From: Alphaproteobacteria bacterium
GTDB lineage: Bacteria; Pseudomonadota; Alphaproteobacteria; Micropepsales; Micropepsaceae
Length of the DNA stretch: 60,121 nt
Direction: 5' to 3'
NCBI GenBank assembly: GCA_947474565.1
Contig: CANJIS010000013.1
Location: 1-60,121 of the forward strand
The position numbers and the translations under genes were made by a program. Below, one piece after another: positions 25,389 to 36,087 of the stretch (positions are counted from its first letter, which is position 1; each line of letters starts with the position of its first letter). The notes under the pieces are model-generated. The model saw only the letters and a list, made by a program, of their open reading frames with translations, searched no databases and was not told where the DNA came from.

Positions 25389-25757
25389 TTAACTACCCGT
25401 CACAACCACCGCGCCCGTTCCCTTGACGGTCTGCGTGCCCACCACAGACCCATCCGCTTTGGTGATGGTCATGGTGATGGAATTGAATGCGTTCTTGGCG
25501 TTGACGGTGCAGGAAATGAACGTGCCCTCAAACGACGCCGTGAAATTCCCCGCGCCGGTCACTTCATGCGCCTGGAGTCCGCCGCCTTCCGCCGTATTGC
25601 AGACGCCGTTGACGTAATTTTCAAAGCCGTCGCTGACGGTGGCGCCGTCCGCGCCCTTTTGTTCGATCTTGACGGTGTAGGTGGTGGGCTTGCCGCTGCA
25701 GCCCAAAAGAACCGGCGCGATCAGGATCAGGCTCAACACGGCGCGATATTTGGTCAT
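25389..25757 (-). CDS. Small lipoprotein of unknown function
   Basis: A 122-residue product with a lipoprotein signal ending in VLLGC (Cys near residue 20). The mature part is beta-rich, with Cys in NGVCNT and FISCTV that may pair, and no recognised motif. It lies 23 bases after the stop of TPR-oxygenase paralogue 2 and could be transcribed with it. Confidence 0.72.
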   Translation of the reverse strand: MTKYRAVLSLILIAPVLLGCSGKPTTYTVKIEQKGADGATVSDGFENYVNGVCNTAEGGGLQAHEVTGAGNFTASFEGTFISCTVNAKNAFNSITMTITKADGSVVGTQTVKGTGAVVVTGS

Positions 25758-25780
25758 GGCAATTTCCCCCCAACGAGTTT

Positions 25781-27379
25781 TTATGTGCCTTCGGATTTGC
25801 GCCGCCCATACAGCATGGTCACATTGATGCGGCGATTTTCATAACCGGGCTTGAAGCGGATCCGGTCGGTTTCATGGAACAGGTCTGAATCGAAAATCAC
25901 CGCCCGGTTGCAGCGATGGGGCACGGTGATGGATTTGGCCCCTTCCCGCTTCAGGAAAGCGCGCATCGCATCCTCATCGGCATTGTACTGTGCGAAATCC
26001 CAGTCCAGCGGCGCGCTGACATCCCAGATCACCAGCCCGCCATGTTCCTTGTCCAGGTTGGCGTCGTCCGGCGTGATCCAGAAATTAACATTCACGGCGG
26101 CAAAGTCGGCATGGATTTTGATGCCTTCCAGGCTGCTGTCATATTTGAAGCCCCACAGATAACGCAGGGCATGATCCTCGAAGATTGCCGGAAAGGTGCC
26201 CTGCAATTCTTCGGCGATCTGCGCCAGCAGTGGCGCGGCAAAGCCGCTCTCCGGCATCGCGCCCAGGTAGCCGCGGTCATATTGGCGCTGCCACATGGTG
26301 GAATCCAGGCAGTATTCGCGCAGCCGCGTCAGCGCCTCGCCGGTGAGAAGATTATCAATCACCACCACTTGCGGCTTGCTCTCCCGCCATTCGCGGCTGG
26401 CGGATTCCACATTCATGGGATTGATGGCGGGGCCTTTGATGCGCGCGCCCTCACCCGCATAAAAAGTCTTGGGCAGCGTCACGCCCTTGGCCGCCAGATG
26501 GTCGCGCTGTTCCTGGTCGTGACGCTGCTTGTGCGCAAAAGCGGATGCGTCGTCGGGCCTGTGCGCCAGCTCGGCATGGCGCATGAAGCTGGCCATGGCT
26601 TCCGCCAACCGGTTGCTTTCCAGCAGCACGCTGCTGCGAATGGACAGGGCCGGAACATAATCGGGATTGATCGCCAGCGCCCGCTCGGCGCTTTCCAACG
26701 CTTCGCCATAGCGCTTCATCGCCGACAGCGCCTTGGCGCGGCCGGTCCATGCTTTTTCATTGCGAGGCTCGCGCGCCAGCACGGCATCAAAATGCCCGAG
26801 CGCTTCCTCCAGGTTTTCGCGCAGATTGGCCAGCAGCACGCCGATATTGTAGCGCGCCGCGTTCAGATCCGGCCGGATGCTCAAGGCCTGGCGATAGGAA
26901 GCCAGCGCTTCGCCCGACCGCTCCAGCGCCTGCAGCGCCAGGCCGCGATTGTAATGCGCCCCTTCGCTGCGGGGCTCGATCGCCACCAGCTTGTCGAACG
27001 CCATCAGCGCATCCCCTGCCCGCCCGATATCCAGAAGCGTGGTGCCCAGATGGTGCCAGCCCTCGCCATAACGGGGGTTGATCGCCACCGCCTTTTCCAG
27101 ACGCGCCACCGCTTCATGGGCGCGGTTTGAGGCTTTCAGCAGCACGCCGGACAGCATCACCGCTTCGGGCGCATTGGGATTGATCGCCAGCGCGGCTTCG
27201 ATCTGGGCCAGCGCTTCAGGAATATGATGCTGCTGGTGATTGAGCGCGGCCAGCAGATAGCGGGCGTGGAAATTCCGCTGATCCATCGCGATGGCCTGGC
27301 GATACAGCTCCGCCGCTTCGACCAGCTTGCCGGCCTGGTGCAGCGGAACGGCGCGGCTGAGAAGAAGTTGCGCGGTCAT
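25781..27379 (-). CDS. TPR-repeat protein with C-terminal 2OG-Fe(II) oxygenase domain (paralogue 2)
   Basis: The 532-residue product has eight or so TPR-like units in its first 290 residues (GWHHLGTTLLDIGR, AHYNRGLALQALERSGEALA). The same oxygenase domain as paralogue 1 follows, with KIHADFAAVNVNFWITPDDA, DSDLFHETDRI and NRRINVTMLYG almost identical. The TPR part is longer by two units. Duplication of the whole gene, followed by divergence of the TPR half, explains the pair. Substrates unknown. Confidence 0.85.
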   Translation of the reverse strand: MTAQLLLSRAVPLHQAGKLVEAAELYRQAIAMDQRNFHARYLLAALNHQQHHIPEALAQIEAALAINPNAPEAVMLSGVLLKASNRAHEAVARLEKAVAINPRYGEGWHHLGTTLLDIGRAGDALMAFDKLVAIEPRSEGAHYNRGLALQALERSGEALASYRQALSIRPDLNAARYNIGVLLANLRENLEEALGHFDAVLAREPRNEKAWTGRAKALSAMKRYGEALESAERALAINPDYVPALSIRSSVLLESNRLAEAMASFMRHAELAHRPDDASAFAHKQRHDQEQRDHLAAKGVTLPKTFYAGEGARIKGPAINPMNVESASREWRESKPQVVVIDNLLTGEALTRLREYCLDSTMWQRQYDRGYLGAMPESGFAAPLLAQIAEELQGTFPAIFEDHALRYLWGFKYDSSLEGIKIHADFAAVNVNFWITPDDANLDKEHGGLVIWDVSAPLDWDFAQYNADEDAMRAFLKREGAKSITVPHRCNRAVIFDSDLFHETDRIRFKPGYENRRINVTMLYGRRKSEGT

Positions 27380-27492
27380 GGCCGATCATATGGAGGGCAA
27401 CCCGAATCGAGCAAGCTCGTCGAAAAACGCGGGTCTGCTTTGCGTTATCGGACGGGGCGACCTAAGGTCGGGCAATTGTCCTCGGGGGAAGC

Positions 27493-28683
27493 ATGGAAGC
27501 GGTCAGGGGCTGGACGCCCGCTCAAAAACGCACGGTCGCGGCCTCTTATCTGGCCTGGACCCTGGATGCGTTCGATTTCTTCCTGCTGATCTATGTCATC
27601 AAGGATCTGGCGGCCGGGTTCGCCACCACCATCACCACCATCGCTTTTGCCACCACCATCACCCTGGCCGTGCGCCCGTTGGGCGCTTTCCTGTTCGGCC
27701 GGCTGGCCGACCATTACGGCCGCCGCCCGGTGCTGATGGTCAATATCGGCGTCTATTCCCTGCTCAGCTTCGCCACCGCCTTCGCCCCCAGTGTCGCCGG
27801 CCTGCTGCTGATCCGCGCTTTATTCGGCGTCGGCATGGGCGGCATCTGGGGCATCAGTTCATCCCTGGCGATGGAGAGTATCAAAAAGGAAGCGCGCGGC
27901 GTGGTCTCCGGCCTGCTGCAGTCGGGCTATTCCACAGGCAATCTTCTGGCCGCCACGGTCTATGGCCTGTTCTTCACCACCATCGGCTGGCGCGGCATGT
28001 TCATGATCGGCATCGTGCCTGCCATCATCCTGATCCCTTTCATCCTGGCGGCAGTGCCGGAATCGCCCGTCTTCAATAAGGGCGAAAAGAAGCCGTCCAT
28101 CCTCCAGGTACTGAGCGAAAACTGGAAGCTGGCGATCTATGCCATCCTGCTGATGACCGCTTTCACGTTCTACAGCCACGGCACGCAGGATATTTACCCC
28201 ACCTTCCTGCAGCGCCAGCACGGCCTGGCACCGGGCATGGTCGGCACCATCAATGTCATCGCCAATATCGGCGCCATTCTGGGCTGCTTTATCTTCGGCA
28301 CAATGAGCCAGCGCTTCGGACGGCGCCGGACCATGATCAGCTCATGCCTGGTTTCGATCCTGGTGATCTATGTCTGGGCCTTCTCCAGCGACATTTCGAT
28401 GCTGATCCTGGGCGCTTTCCTGATGCAGTTCTTCAATCAGGGTGCCTGGAGCTGCGTGCCGGTGCATCTCAACGAGCTGTCGCCGCGCGCGGCGCGCGGC
28501 ACCTTTCCCGGCACCGTCTATCAACTGGGCAATCTGCTATCCTCGGTGAACCTGCCGCTGCAGGCCACCATTGCCGAACAGTACAGCTATGGGGTCGCCA
28601 TGGCGTCGGTGGCCTTCTGTGCGGCGGCGGCCGTGATCCTGCTGCTGTACTTCGGGCCGGAAGCACACAGCACGGATATGTAG
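27493..28683 (+). CDS. MFS transporter, probable sugar-acid or carboxylate symporter
   Basis: The 396-residue protein has about twelve hydrophobic segments and MFS signatures: LDAFDFFLLIYV in helix 1, GRLADHYGRRPVL in loop 2-3 and its counterpart GTMSQRFGRRRTM in loop 8-9. The pattern near helix 1 resembles the sialate/lactate proton symporter (SHS) group such as NanT and Jen1-like carriers. No catabolic partner genes are adjacent. It is divergent from the TPR gene, with its own start behind GGGGGAAGC. Confidence 0.85.
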   Translation: MEAVRGWTPAQKRTVAASYLAWTLDAFDFFLLIYVIKDLAAGFATTITTIAFATTITLAVRPLGAFLFGRLADHYGRRPVLMVNIGVYSLLSFATAFAPSVAGLLLIRALFGVGMGGIWGISSSLAMESIKKEARGVVSGLLQSGYSTGNLLAATVYGLFFTTIGWRGMFMIGIVPAIILIPFILAAVPESPVFNKGEKKPSILQVLSENWKLAIYAILLMTAFTFYSHGTQDIYPTFLQRQHGLAPGMVGTINVIANIGAILGCFIFGTMSQRFGRRRTMISSCLVSILVIYVWAFSSDISMLILGAFLMQFFNQGAWSCVPVHLNELSPRAARGTFPGTVYQLGNLLSSVNLPLQATIAEQYSYGVAMASVAFCAAAAVILLLYFGPEAHSTDM

Positions 28684-28699
28684 ACTCCAGGCACCATCA

Positions 28700-28778
28700 C
28701 CATGGGCGGGCTTGACCCGCCCATCCAACTTGGATTGACGGCTATAAAGTTGGATGGCTGGGTTTAACCCGGCCATGG
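28700..28778. repeat. REP-like double hairpin B2
   Basis: GGGCGGG-CTTGA-CCCGCCC and a second hairpin around GGGTTTAACCC are enclosed by a longer inverted repeat: CCATGG...CATCCAACTT against AAAGTTGGATG...CCATGG. Same architecture as B1 but unrelated sequence. It lies between the convergent ends of the MFS and MerR genes. Confidence 0.82.
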
Positions 28779-28801
28779 AGTATACATGGAGAGATGTAGC
28801 C

Positions 28802-29407
28802 TTAGCGGCGAGCCTGACGAAGGCGTTCTTTCAGGCCTTCAAGCTCGTCCAGAAGATCTCTGAGCTTGGCGCGCTCTTCGGCTTCCAGGCCGGGCACGAC
28901 AATCTGCGGCGCAGCGGCGGCAACCGGCGCTTCCTTTTTCGTTTCCTCAAAGAAAGGCAGCGACATCGGCGCAGGCACGGCGCGCAGATGGGTCGGCTTT
29001 TTCTTGGGCGCAGGCGCGCGCACGACAACCGGTTCCGGTTCGGGTGCAGCCTTCTCCACATAGACGATTTTTTCGATCACCAGGGGCTGGGGCGCCATGG
29101 CTTCGGGCTCGGCACCGCGGCCGATGCCGGCGACATGGCGCAGGCCCCGCTCCTTCAAAACCTTCTGGACACCACGAGTGGTAAGGCCGTCGGCGTACAA
29201 CAGCGCGCGAATACCGCGCAGCAAGTCCACGTCTTCAGGACGATAGAAGCGGCGGCCACCGGCGCGCTTTACCGGCTTGATCTGAACGAAGCGGCTTTCC
29301 CAGAAACGCAGCACATGCTGCGGCACGTCCAGATCAATCGCGACTTCGCTGATGGTCCGGAAAGCATCCGGCGATTTGATCGGAACGGCGAACGCAGCAG
29401 ACGACAA
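28802..29407 (-). CDS. MerR-family transcriptional regulator
   Basis: The 201-residue protein has the MerR winged helix at residues 15-85 ([36 protein letters not shown]), then a Pro/Lys-rich linker and a C-terminal Glu/Lys/Leu helix likely to dimerise. It lacks a metal-binding Cys loop. Position three bases after ihfA is conserved across alphaproteobacteria; its targets are not known from the sequence. Confidence 0.92.
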   Translation of the reverse strand: MSSAAFAVPIKSPDAFRTISEVAIDLDVPQHVLRFWESRFVQIKPVKRAGGRRFYRPEDVDLLRGIRALLYADGLTTRGVQKVLKERGLRHVAGIGRGAEPEAMAPQPLVIEKIVYVEKAAPEPEPVVVRAPAPKKKPTHLRAVPAPMSLPFFEETKKEAPVAAAAPQIVVPGLEAEERAKLRDLLDELEGLKERLRQARR

Positions 29408-29410
29408 ATC

Positions 29411-29728
29411 TTAGTCCTCTTTTTCGGGCGACGGTGTCTGGCCGTTGATCACCGCCTTCAGCACATGGCTGGGACGGAACACCAGCACGCGGCGGGGCGC
29501 GATCGGCACTTCATCGCCGGTCTTGGGATTGCGGCCCATGCGCTGGGATTTCTGGCGCACTGCGAAAGTTCCAAAGGAAGACAGCTTCACCGTCTCGCCC
29601 TTGGCGAGCGCGCCGCACACTTCTTCCAGCATGTCTTCAACCATCTGGGCGGAGTCGGTGCGGGAAAGGCCCACGGCCTGGAACACCGCTTCGGTCAGAT
29701 CAGCGCGTGTTAATGTGTCGGTCGTCAT
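29411..29728 (-). CDS. ihfA: Integration host factor subunit alpha
   Basis: The 105-residue HU/IHF-fold protein begins with [20 protein letters not shown]. It has the DNA-intercalating arm [16 protein letters not shown] and the [12 protein letters not shown] signature. The alpha subunit is supported by sequence and by the conserved place between fabH and the MerR gene. It bends DNA as a heterodimer with IhfB. Confidence 0.95.
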   Translation of the reverse strand: MTTDTLTRADLTEAVFQAVGLSRTDSAQMVEDMLEEVCGALAKGETVKLSSFGTFAVRQKSQRMGRNPKTGDEVPIAPRRVLVFRPSHVLKAVINGQTPSPEKED

Positions 29729-29817
29729 AAGCCCCTCGACTCTCTTTAGCCTGTGGAAAACTAGGCTAGGGCCGATTTGCCGTCAATATCAGTAACTTGG
29801 CCGGGCAGCTTAAAGTG

Positions 29818-30789
29818 TCACCACCTGATGAGGGCGGCGCCCCAGGTGAAGCCCCCGCCCATGGCCTCCAACAGGACCAGGTCGCCCTTTTTGACCCGCC
29901 CATCCCGGACAGCCACTTCCAGGGCCAGGGGCACGGAAGCCGCTGAAGTGTTGCCATGGACGGCCACGGTGGAGACCACCTTTTCAGCGGGTATGCCCAG
30001 CTTCTTGGCCGTCCCGTCCAGGATGCGCTGGTTGGCCTGGTGGGGCACGAACCAATCGATATCGGCCACGGGGATGCCGGCCGCATCCGCCGAGGCCTGG
30101 ATGGCCTCTGCGATATTGGTGACGGCGTGGCGAAAGACTTCCTTGCCCTGCATGCGCAGGAAGCCGGTGGTGCGGGTCGAGGACGGGCCGCCGTCCGTAT
30201 AAAGCATGTCGTGCAGCCTGCCGTCGGAGAACAGGCGGGTGTTGAGAATGCCCTGGTCGGAATTGTCGCCCTTGGCGTCATAACCTTGCAGCACCAACGC
30301 CCCGGCGCCGTCGCCGAACAGCACGCAGGTGGTGCGGTCGTTCCAGTCCAACAGGCGGCTCATGCTTTCGGCGCCGATCACAAGGACCGTATGCGCCTGG
30401 CCGCCACGGATCATGTTGTCGGCCACGGACAGGCCATAGATGAAGCCGGAACAAACAGCCTGCAGATCGAACGCCGCGCCGCGCGTCATGCCCAGCCGCG
30501 ACTGCACCATCGTGGCGGTGGAGGGAAAGGTTTCATCCGGCGTGGTGGTGCAGCAGATGACGAGATCCAGTTCGCCCGCATCAATGCCGGCATCATGCAG
30601 CGCGGCGCGCGCCGCGCCCAGCGCCAGGTCGGACGTCTTTTCGCCCTCCGCCACGATCCGCCGTTCGCGGATGCCGGTGCGGGTGCGAATCCATTCGTCG
30701 GAGGTTTCGACCTTCTTGGCCAGATCGTCATTGGTGACGATGTTGGCGGGAAGATGAGCACCGATTCCCAGGACGCGGGTGCGAATCAC
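29818..30789 (-). CDS. fabH: 3-oxoacyl-ACP synthase III
   Basis: The 323-residue enzyme has catalytic Cys113 in [10 protein letters not shown], His in VPHQANQRI and Asn in HGNTSAAS, the FabH triad. It condenses acetyl-CoA with malonyl-ACP to start fatty-acid synthesis. Its ATG overlaps the plsX stop by four bases, as in most related genomes. Confidence 0.97.
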   Translation of the reverse strand: MIRTRVLGIGAHLPANIVTNDDLAKKVETSDEWIRTRTGIRERRIVAEGEKTSDLALGAARAALHDAGIDAGELDLVICCTTTPDETFPSTATMVQSRLGMTRGAAFDLQAVCSGFIYGLSVADNMIRGGQAHTVLVIGAESMSRLLDWNDRTTCVLFGDGAGALVLQGYDAKGDNSDQGILNTRLFSDGRLHDMLYTDGGPSSTRTTGFLRMQGKEVFRHAVTNIAEAIQASADAAGIPVADIDWFVPHQANQRILDGTAKKLGIPAEKVVSTVAVHGNTSAASVPLALEVAVRDGRVKKGDLVLLEAMGGGFTWGAALIRW

Positions 30790-31823
30790 GATGCCGCCGT
30801 CTCTTCCGGCAGGCGCAAACGGGCGCGGTCGGCGCTGATACGGCTGTTGATGTCGGCGCGCGCCATGGTGATGGCCATGTCCACCGCCGCGGCGAAGCCG
30901 ATGGCATCGGTGCCGCCATGGCTTTTGACCACCACGCCGCCTAACCCCAGGAAAATACCGCCATTGGCGGCGCGCGGATCCAGGCGGCGGCGCAACGCCG
31001 CCAGCGCGCCGGACGCGATCAGCGCACCGATGCGGCCCGACAGCGAGCGGGTCAATGAGCGTTTGAGAAACTGGCCCACAAGCTTGGCGGTGCCTTCGGC
31101 GGTCTTGAGCGCAATATTGCCGGTGAAGCCGTCGGTCACCACCACATCCACAGTGCCTTCGGCGATGTCATTGCCTTCGATGAAGCCATGATAGGAAAGC
31201 GGCAGGTTGCTGTTCTTGAGAATGTTGGCGGCTTCCTTGACGCCGTCATTGCCCTTCTGATCTTCGGTGCCGACATTGAGAAGGCCCACTGTGGGCTTTT
31301 CCAGCCCCAGAATGACGTGCGCAAAGGCTTCGCCCATGATGGCGAATTCCACCAGCTGCTCGGCGGTGGCGCTGACATTGGCGCCGCAATCCAGCACCAC
31401 GCTCTGGCCGCGCAAGGTGGGCCAGATCGATGCGATGGCGGGGCGCGAGATATTTTCGATGGTGCGAAGCTGGAACATGGCCAGCGCCATCAGGGCGCCG
31501 GTGTTGCCGGCCGACACCGCGACTTCGGCTTCCTTGTTCTTGACGCACTCGATGGCTTTCCACATCGAGGTGTTCTGGCCACGGCGCAGCACATGGCTGG
31601 GCTTGTCTTCCATCGCCACGCGTTCGGAGGCATGGCGGACGCAAACCCGCTCGCGCAGCTTGCTGTGTTTGGCGAGAAGTTCGTTCAGCACCACCTCATC
31701 GCCAGACAGGATAAAGCGGACGGTGGGATGACGCTGGATCACGCGCAAAAGCGCACTGATGACGATGCCGGGTCCGGCATCACCACCCATTGCGTCAATC
31801 GAGACGATTAATTCGCGCGCCAA
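30786..31823 (-). CDS. plsX: Phosphate acyltransferase PlsX
   Basis: The 345-residue protein has the family signatures [11 protein letters not shown] at the N-terminus, [10 protein letters not shown] and [11 protein letters not shown]. PlsX makes acyl phosphate from acyl-ACP for phospholipid synthesis. It lies between rpmF and fabH in the canonical order and is coupled to fabH. Confidence 0.97.
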   Translation of the reverse strand: MARELIVSIDAMGGDAGPGIVISALLRVIQRHPTVRFILSGDEVVLNELLAKHSKLRERVCVRHASERVAMEDKPSHVLRRGQNTSMWKAIECVKNKEAEVAVSAGNTGALMALAMFQLRTIENISRPAIASIWPTLRGQSVVLDCGANVSATAEQLVEFAIMGEAFAHVILGLEKPTVGLLNVGTEDQKGNDGVKEAANILKNSNLPLSYHGFIEGNDIAEGTVDVVVTDGFTGNIALKTAEGTAKLVGQFLKRSLTRSLSGRIGALIASGALAALRRRLDPRAANGGIFLGLGGVVVKSHGGTDAIGFAAAVDMAITMARADINSRISADRARLRLPEETAAS

Positions 31824-31854
31824 AGAGCACCCCTTCTGAGTTCAGAATAAGGGG

Positions 31855-32034
31855 TTAACTCTTGGCTTTCACCACTTCGCGGTCAGAATAATGGCCGCAG
31901 GAGCCACAGATGTGGTGCGGGCGCTTGGGTTCGCCGCACTTCGGGCAATCGGCATGCGCATTGACCACCAGAGCGTGATGCGAGCGGCGCATATTGCGGC
32001 GCGACGGCGAGGTTTTTCGTTTCGGGACCGCCAT
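31855..32034 (-). CDS. rpmF: 50S ribosomal protein L32
   Basis: Fifty-nine residues start [19 protein letters not shown] and carry the zinc ribbon CPKCG...[13 protein letters not shown] 32034 fits the family; longer upstream readings add unrelated residues. It is followed after 31 bases by plsX. Confidence 0.97.
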   Translation of the reverse strand: MAVPKRKTSPSRRNMRRSHHALVVNAHADCPKCGEPKRPHHICGSCGHYSDREVVKAKS

Positions 32035-32158
32035 GGCGGGTTTTCTCCTAAAAAGCGCGGGTCCGAGAGAGCCGACGCAAAGCAAGGCGGGGTGGGTAGC
32101 AGGAAAAGAGGGCCTCAGACAAGCCAAAATCCCTGCCAAATGCAGGCAAACGGCCTGA

Positions 32159-32671
32159 TTAACCGCCTGATTTCAACCCCTTAAGCACGGCAAAGGGGCT
32201 TTCCAGCTTGGCATTGAGGCCTTCCGGAGCCTGAAACTCGACGCCGGGGGCCCTGGGATAGGGGGCAATCGCCAGCACAAACTCCTCCATCAGGGGCCCC
32301 GTCAGCTCGTAATGCGGGCTTTCAATCTCCTCCGGGGCATCGTCTTCGCTGGCGTCGAGCACGATTTCCTTCTCCGCCGTGCGGCGCAGATAGGGCGCCA
32401 GATGCAAATCCCGGGTGAAGTCTTTTTCGATTCGCGCCACCAGCGGCTCCAGAGTCACCACGCAGGCCTGCACGATTTCCGCCGACAGATGAAAGCCAAG
32501 CGTGAAATGGTTGGGGCCTGTTTTCTTGACGGTCACGCGGGCGCCGAATTTCGGCACGGCCAGCACGCCCACTTCTTTGGCGATGGCGGCGCGCTCTTCG
32601 TCGTTGGCTTCGATGCTGACGTCATCGCCGGCCTGGCCCAGCCGGCCCAAATTGTAGATTTTCGAGATCAT
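32159..32671 (-). CDS. DUF177 protein (YceD-like)
   Basis: The 170-residue protein matches the DUF177 family that precedes rpmF, including [16 protein letters not shown] with its single conserved Cys and an acidic stretch near residues 120-130. In plants and bacteria the family is linked to 23S rRNA accumulation; the alphaproteobacterial role is inferred. It overlaps the upstream gene by four bases (ATGA). Confidence 0.9.
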   Translation of the reverse strand: MISKIYNLGRLGQAGDDVSIEANDEERAAIAKEVGVLAVPKFGARVTVKKTGPNHFTLGFHLSAEIVQACVVTLEPLVARIEKDFTRDLHLAPYLRRTAEKEIVLDASEDDAPEEIESPHYELTGPLMEEFVLAIAPYPRAPGVEFQAPEGLNAKLESPFAVLKGLKSGG

Positions 32672-33168
32672 GAGAGATTTCCGAAATCGAAAGTTCCTTC
32701 CGGCGCATGCGTCAGCGCGGCACGGGCCTTTTCGACATACGCTGCAAGCGCCCTCGCCCGCGCGTCAACAGCGGCGCCGCGCCAGACATTGCGCGCCAGT
32801 GCTTGGGCCAACTGCTCCTCGTTCTGCGCCGCGCCATAGACCGAAAGCCGGCCATAAAAAGCATTGGCCAAGGCCTTCATCCGCCGGCCCATCCCCATGT
32901 CGCTGACGCCCTGCTGCCGCAAAGCTTCGTCAAAGCCGATGAACAGCGCGTCGGTCAGATCCTGGGCCGCTTCGTCCTGGCCCGTGGCTTTCAACCGCGT
33001 CAGCGCCAGCCAGCCATGCAGCGCAATGGCGTCAAAGCGGCCGTCTATGGTGTCGGGAATGCCGAAGGCCTTGAAAAGTACCGGCGACAGGGCCCGCCCT
33101 GTCAGCGCCTGTTCCAGGACCCGTCCCTGCTCCTTGCGGGCGGCCGATTTTCCTAACAAATTCAACAT
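32668..33168 (-). CDS. Ubiquinol-cytochrome c chaperone family protein
   Basis: From ATG 33168 the product has 166 residues and belongs to the CBP3-like family: FDAIALHGWLALTRLK, TDALFIGFDEALRQQGVSDMGMGRRMK and FYGRLSVY. Relatives help assemble cytochrome b of the bc1 complex. Upstream codons to 33201 are not conserved. It is coupled to the DUF177 gene and diverges from bamE. Confidence 0.92.
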   Translation of the reverse strand: MLNLLGKSAARKEQGRVLEQALTGRALSPVLFKAFGIPDTIDGRFDAIALHGWLALTRLKATGQDEAAQDLTDALFIGFDEALRQQGVSDMGMGRRMKALANAFYGRLSVYGAAQNEEQLAQALARNVWRGAAVDARARALAAYVEKARAALTHAPEGTFDFGNLS

Positions 33169-33230
33169 GCAACAGAGCTTTCGCGCGGGATAGACTTGCA
33201 ACCGGGAAGGCCCAAGGCTAGCACAGGGAT

Positions 33231-33689
33231 ATGTCCTATAAAATTCTTCTTATTGGCGCCGCAGCCCTTCTGATTGCCTGTACCCCGGTGGTCAGCCAGC
33301 GCGGCTATATGGAAGACAAGGAACTTGTCTCCGGCATCAAGAATGGGGCGGACACCAAGACCAGCATCCAATCCAAGCTGGGTTATGCCTCCACCACCGC
33401 CACCTTCGGCGGCGACGCCTGGTACTACATTTCCCAGACCGAGAAACAGGTCGCCTTCTTCACCCCCACGGTGCAGCAACGCTCCATCCTGGCGATCTAT
33501 TTCGACAAGGACGGCAAGGTCACCTCGACCCGGCACTATTCCCTGGCCCAGAGCCACGTCATCACCCTGGAAGACCGCACCACCCCGTCGCGCGGCCGCG
33601 AGCTGACCTTCCTGCAGCAGCTGCTGAACGCCACGCCTGCGCAAAGTAACGGAATGATTCAGGGCAATCCCGGTGGCGGCGCTCCGTAG
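33231..33689 (+). CDS. bamE: Outer-membrane assembly lipoprotein BamE
   Basis: The 152-residue product has a lipoprotein signal ending LLIAC (Cys near residue 17) and the SmpA/OmlA fold: TKTSIQSKLGYASTTATFGGDAWYYI, then AIYFDKDGKVTST. It belongs to the BAM complex that inserts outer-membrane barrels. It is divergent from the bc1-chaperone gene with a 62-base shared upstream region, the usual alphaproteobacterial layout. Confidence 0.92.
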   Translation: MSYKILLIGAAALLIACTPVVSQRGYMEDKELVSGIKNGADTKTSIQSKLGYASTTATFGGDAWYYISQTEKQVAFFTPTVQQRSILAIYFDKDGKVTSTRHYSLAQSHVITLEDRTTPSRGRELTFLQQLLNATPAQSNGMIQGNPGGGAP

Positions 33690-33720
33690 CGCCGGTCTTT
33701 CAGAATAAAGCGCAAACAAA

Positions 33721-33755
33721 AAAGCGCGGACCTTGCGGTCCGCGCTTTCTTTTTT
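33721..33755. terminator. Terminator between bamE and hppA
   Basis: A perfect 12-bp stem (33721-33732 with 33737-33748) with loop TTGC is followed by CTTTTTT on the plus strand and preceded by an A-run, so it can stop transcripts from both convergent genes. Confidence 0.92.
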
Positions 33756-33769
33756 GACGTTGATTCAGA

Positions 33770-35899
33770 TCAACCCAGATGGGCCAGGGTGGCGAGCAAC
33801 AGCAGCGCCACGATGTTGGTGATCTTGATCATCGGATTGACGGCCGGGCCAGCGGTGTCCTTGTAGGGATCGCCAACCGTGTCGCCCGTCACTGCGGCCT
33901 TGTGGGCGTCAGAGCCCTTGCCGCCGTGATGGCCGTCTTCGATGTACTTCTTGGCATTATCCCAGGCGCCGCCGCCCGAGGTCATGGAGATCGCCACGAA
34001 CAGGCCGGTGACGATCACACCCATCAGCATGGCACCGACAGCGTTGAACGCAGCAGTCTTGCCCGCAATCGTGTTCACCAGAATGAACAGCACGATAGGC
34101 GAGAACACCGGCAGCATCGAGGGGATAATCATCTCCTTGATGGCAGCCTTGGTGAGCAGGTCCACAGCGCGGGCATAGTTGGGCTTTTGCGTGCCCTGCA
34201 TGATGCCCGGCATTTCGCGGAACTGCTTGCGCACTTCTTCCACGACCGAACCGGCCGCACGGCCCACGGCGGTCATCGCCATGCCGCCGAACAGGTAGGG
34301 CAGCAAACCGCCGAACAGCAGACCGACCACGACCCAGGGATCGGACAGGCTGAAGGTCGGCTGCACCAGGTCGGCGAAGTAGCCAGAGCCCTGGGCGGCG
34401 AAATACTTCAGGTCCTGGGTGTAGGCGGCAAACAGCACCAGCGCGCCAAGACCGGCCGAACCAATGGCATAGCCCTTGGTCACCGCCTTGGTGGTGTTGC
34501 CGACCGCGTCCAGCGCATCGGTGGTCTTGCGCACATCGCCTTCCAGACCCGCCATTTCGGCGATACCGCCGGCATTGTCGGTGACCGGACCGAACGCGTC
34601 GAGCGCCACGACCATGCCCGCCAGCGACAGCATCGTGCTGACCGCGATGGCGATGCCGAACAGGCCCGCCATCAAATAGGTCACGATGATGCCGACGCAA
34701 ATCACCAGCGCCACCGGCGCCGTGGATTCCATTGAGATCGCCAGACCCTGGATCACGTTGGTGCCGTGACCGGTGACCGAGGATTTCGCGATCGACTGCA
34801 CCGGGCGGAAATTGGTGCCGGTATAGTATTCCGTGATCACGATCAGCGCGCCGGTAACAGCCAGGCCGACCACGCCGCACCAGAACAGCGTCATGCCGGT
34901 ATAGGTCATGCCGCCGCTGGAGATGGTGCTGTTGATGCCGACAAGCGCGTCGGTCAACGGATACAGACCGATCAGCGACAGAACCACCGTGGCGATCACG
35001 CCCTTATAGAGCGCGCCCATGATGTTGTTGGACGCCCCCAGACGGACAAAGAAGGTGCCGATGATCGAGGTCACGATGCTCATAGCGGCGATAGCCAGCG
35101 GATAGATCATCAGCTGAGCCTTCAAAGCGCCGCTGAAATAGATCGAGGCCAGCACCATGGTGGCAACCGTGGTCACCGCGAAGGTTTCGAACAAGTCGGC
35201 CGCCATGCCGGCGCAGTCGCCGACATTGTCGCCCACGTTATCGGCGATGGTCGCCGGATTACGCGGGTCATCTTCGGGAATACCAGCTTCAACCTTGCCC
35301 ACCATGTCGCCGCCGACGTCAGCACCCTTTGTAAAGATGCCGCCACCGAGACGGGCGAAGATGGAGATCAGCGAAGCGCCGAAGGAAAGACCGACCAGCG
35401 AGTCCACGATGATGCGGCTCTGTTCCGGGCTGTCGAGCGACAGACCCATCACGTTGGTGAGGATGTAGTAGTAACCCGCCACGCCCAGCAGACCCAGACC
35501 CACCACCAGCATGCCGGTGACGGCGCCGGCGCGGAACGCGACCGACAGACCGGCCGCAAGACCGGAACGCGAGGCTTCGGTGGTGCGCACATTGGCGCGC
35601 ACCGAAACGAACATGCCGACATAACCGGCCAGGCCCGACAGGACCGCACCGATCAGGAAGCCAAGGCCGAGTTGCCAGCCCAGGAACCAGCAGGCGAGCA
35701 CGAAGATCACCACGCCGACGATGGCGATGGTGGTGTATTGGCGATTGAGGTAGGCGCGCGCGCCTTCCTGAATGGCGGCAGCGATTTCCTGCATCCGGGC
35801 ATTGCCGGCGGAAAGGCTCAGGACCGAGCGGATGGTCCATCCGCCATAGGCCAGGGCCAACAGGCCGCTGAGCAGGATGAGCAGTAGATTCGAATTCAT
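33770..35899 (-). CDS. hppA: K+-independent proton-pumping pyrophosphatase
   Basis: The 709-residue integral membrane protein has about 16 helices and the pyrophosphatase motifs [18 protein letters not shown] and [23 protein letters not shown] carries Lys at the position that makes the enzyme potassium-independent (Ala in the potassium-dependent type). It couples PPi hydrolysis to proton export. ATG 35899 starts the first membrane helix; the frame to 35983 adds 28 unrelated residues. Confidence 0.96.
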   Translation of the reverse strand: MNSNLLLILLSGLLALAYGGWTIRSVLSLSAGNARMQEIAAAIQEGARAYLNRQYTTIAIVGVVIFVLACWFLGWQLGLGFLIGAVLSGLAGYVGMFVSVRANVRTTEASRSGLAAGLSVAFRAGAVTGMLVVGLGLLGVAGYYYILTNVMGLSLDSPEQSRIIVDSLVGLSFGASLISIFARLGGGIFTKGADVGGDMVGKVEAGIPEDDPRNPATIADNVGDNVGDCAGMAADLFETFAVTTVATMVLASIYFSGALKAQLMIYPLAIAAMSIVTSIIGTFFVRLGASNNIMGALYKGVIATVVLSLIGLYPLTDALVGINSTISSGGMTYTGMTLFWCGVVGLAVTGALIVITEYYTGTNFRPVQSIAKSSVTGHGTNVIQGLAISMESTAPVALVICVGIIVTYLMAGLFGIAIAVSTMLSLAGMVVALDAFGPVTDNAGGIAEMAGLEGDVRKTTDALDAVGNTTKAVTKGYAIGSAGLGALVLFAAYTQDLKYFAAQGSGYFADLVQPTFSLSDPWVVVGLLFGGLLPYLFGGMAMTAVGRAAGSVVEEVRKQFREMPGIMQGTQKPNYARAVDLLTKAAIKEMIIPSMLPVFSPIVLFILVNTIAGKTAAFNAVGAMLMGVIVTGLFVAISMTSGGGAWDNAKKYIEDGHHGGKGSDAHKAAVTGDTVGDPYKDTAGPAVNPMIKITNIVALLLLATLAHLG

Positions 35900-36087
35900 T
35901 GGGGGACCCCTTCGAGAAGTAAGAAATGTGGGTCGGGGCTTTCGGTCCCATTCGCACGCGGAACCGGCAACGCCGATCCCCATGGCCGGTTTGGTACGAA
36001 CCGCTTCAAGGGCGGCGAGAATCTGGCAAAAACCCGTGCCTCAGGCAACCGCACTTTTGAGACAAAATGACCGGTTTAGAGCTTGCT

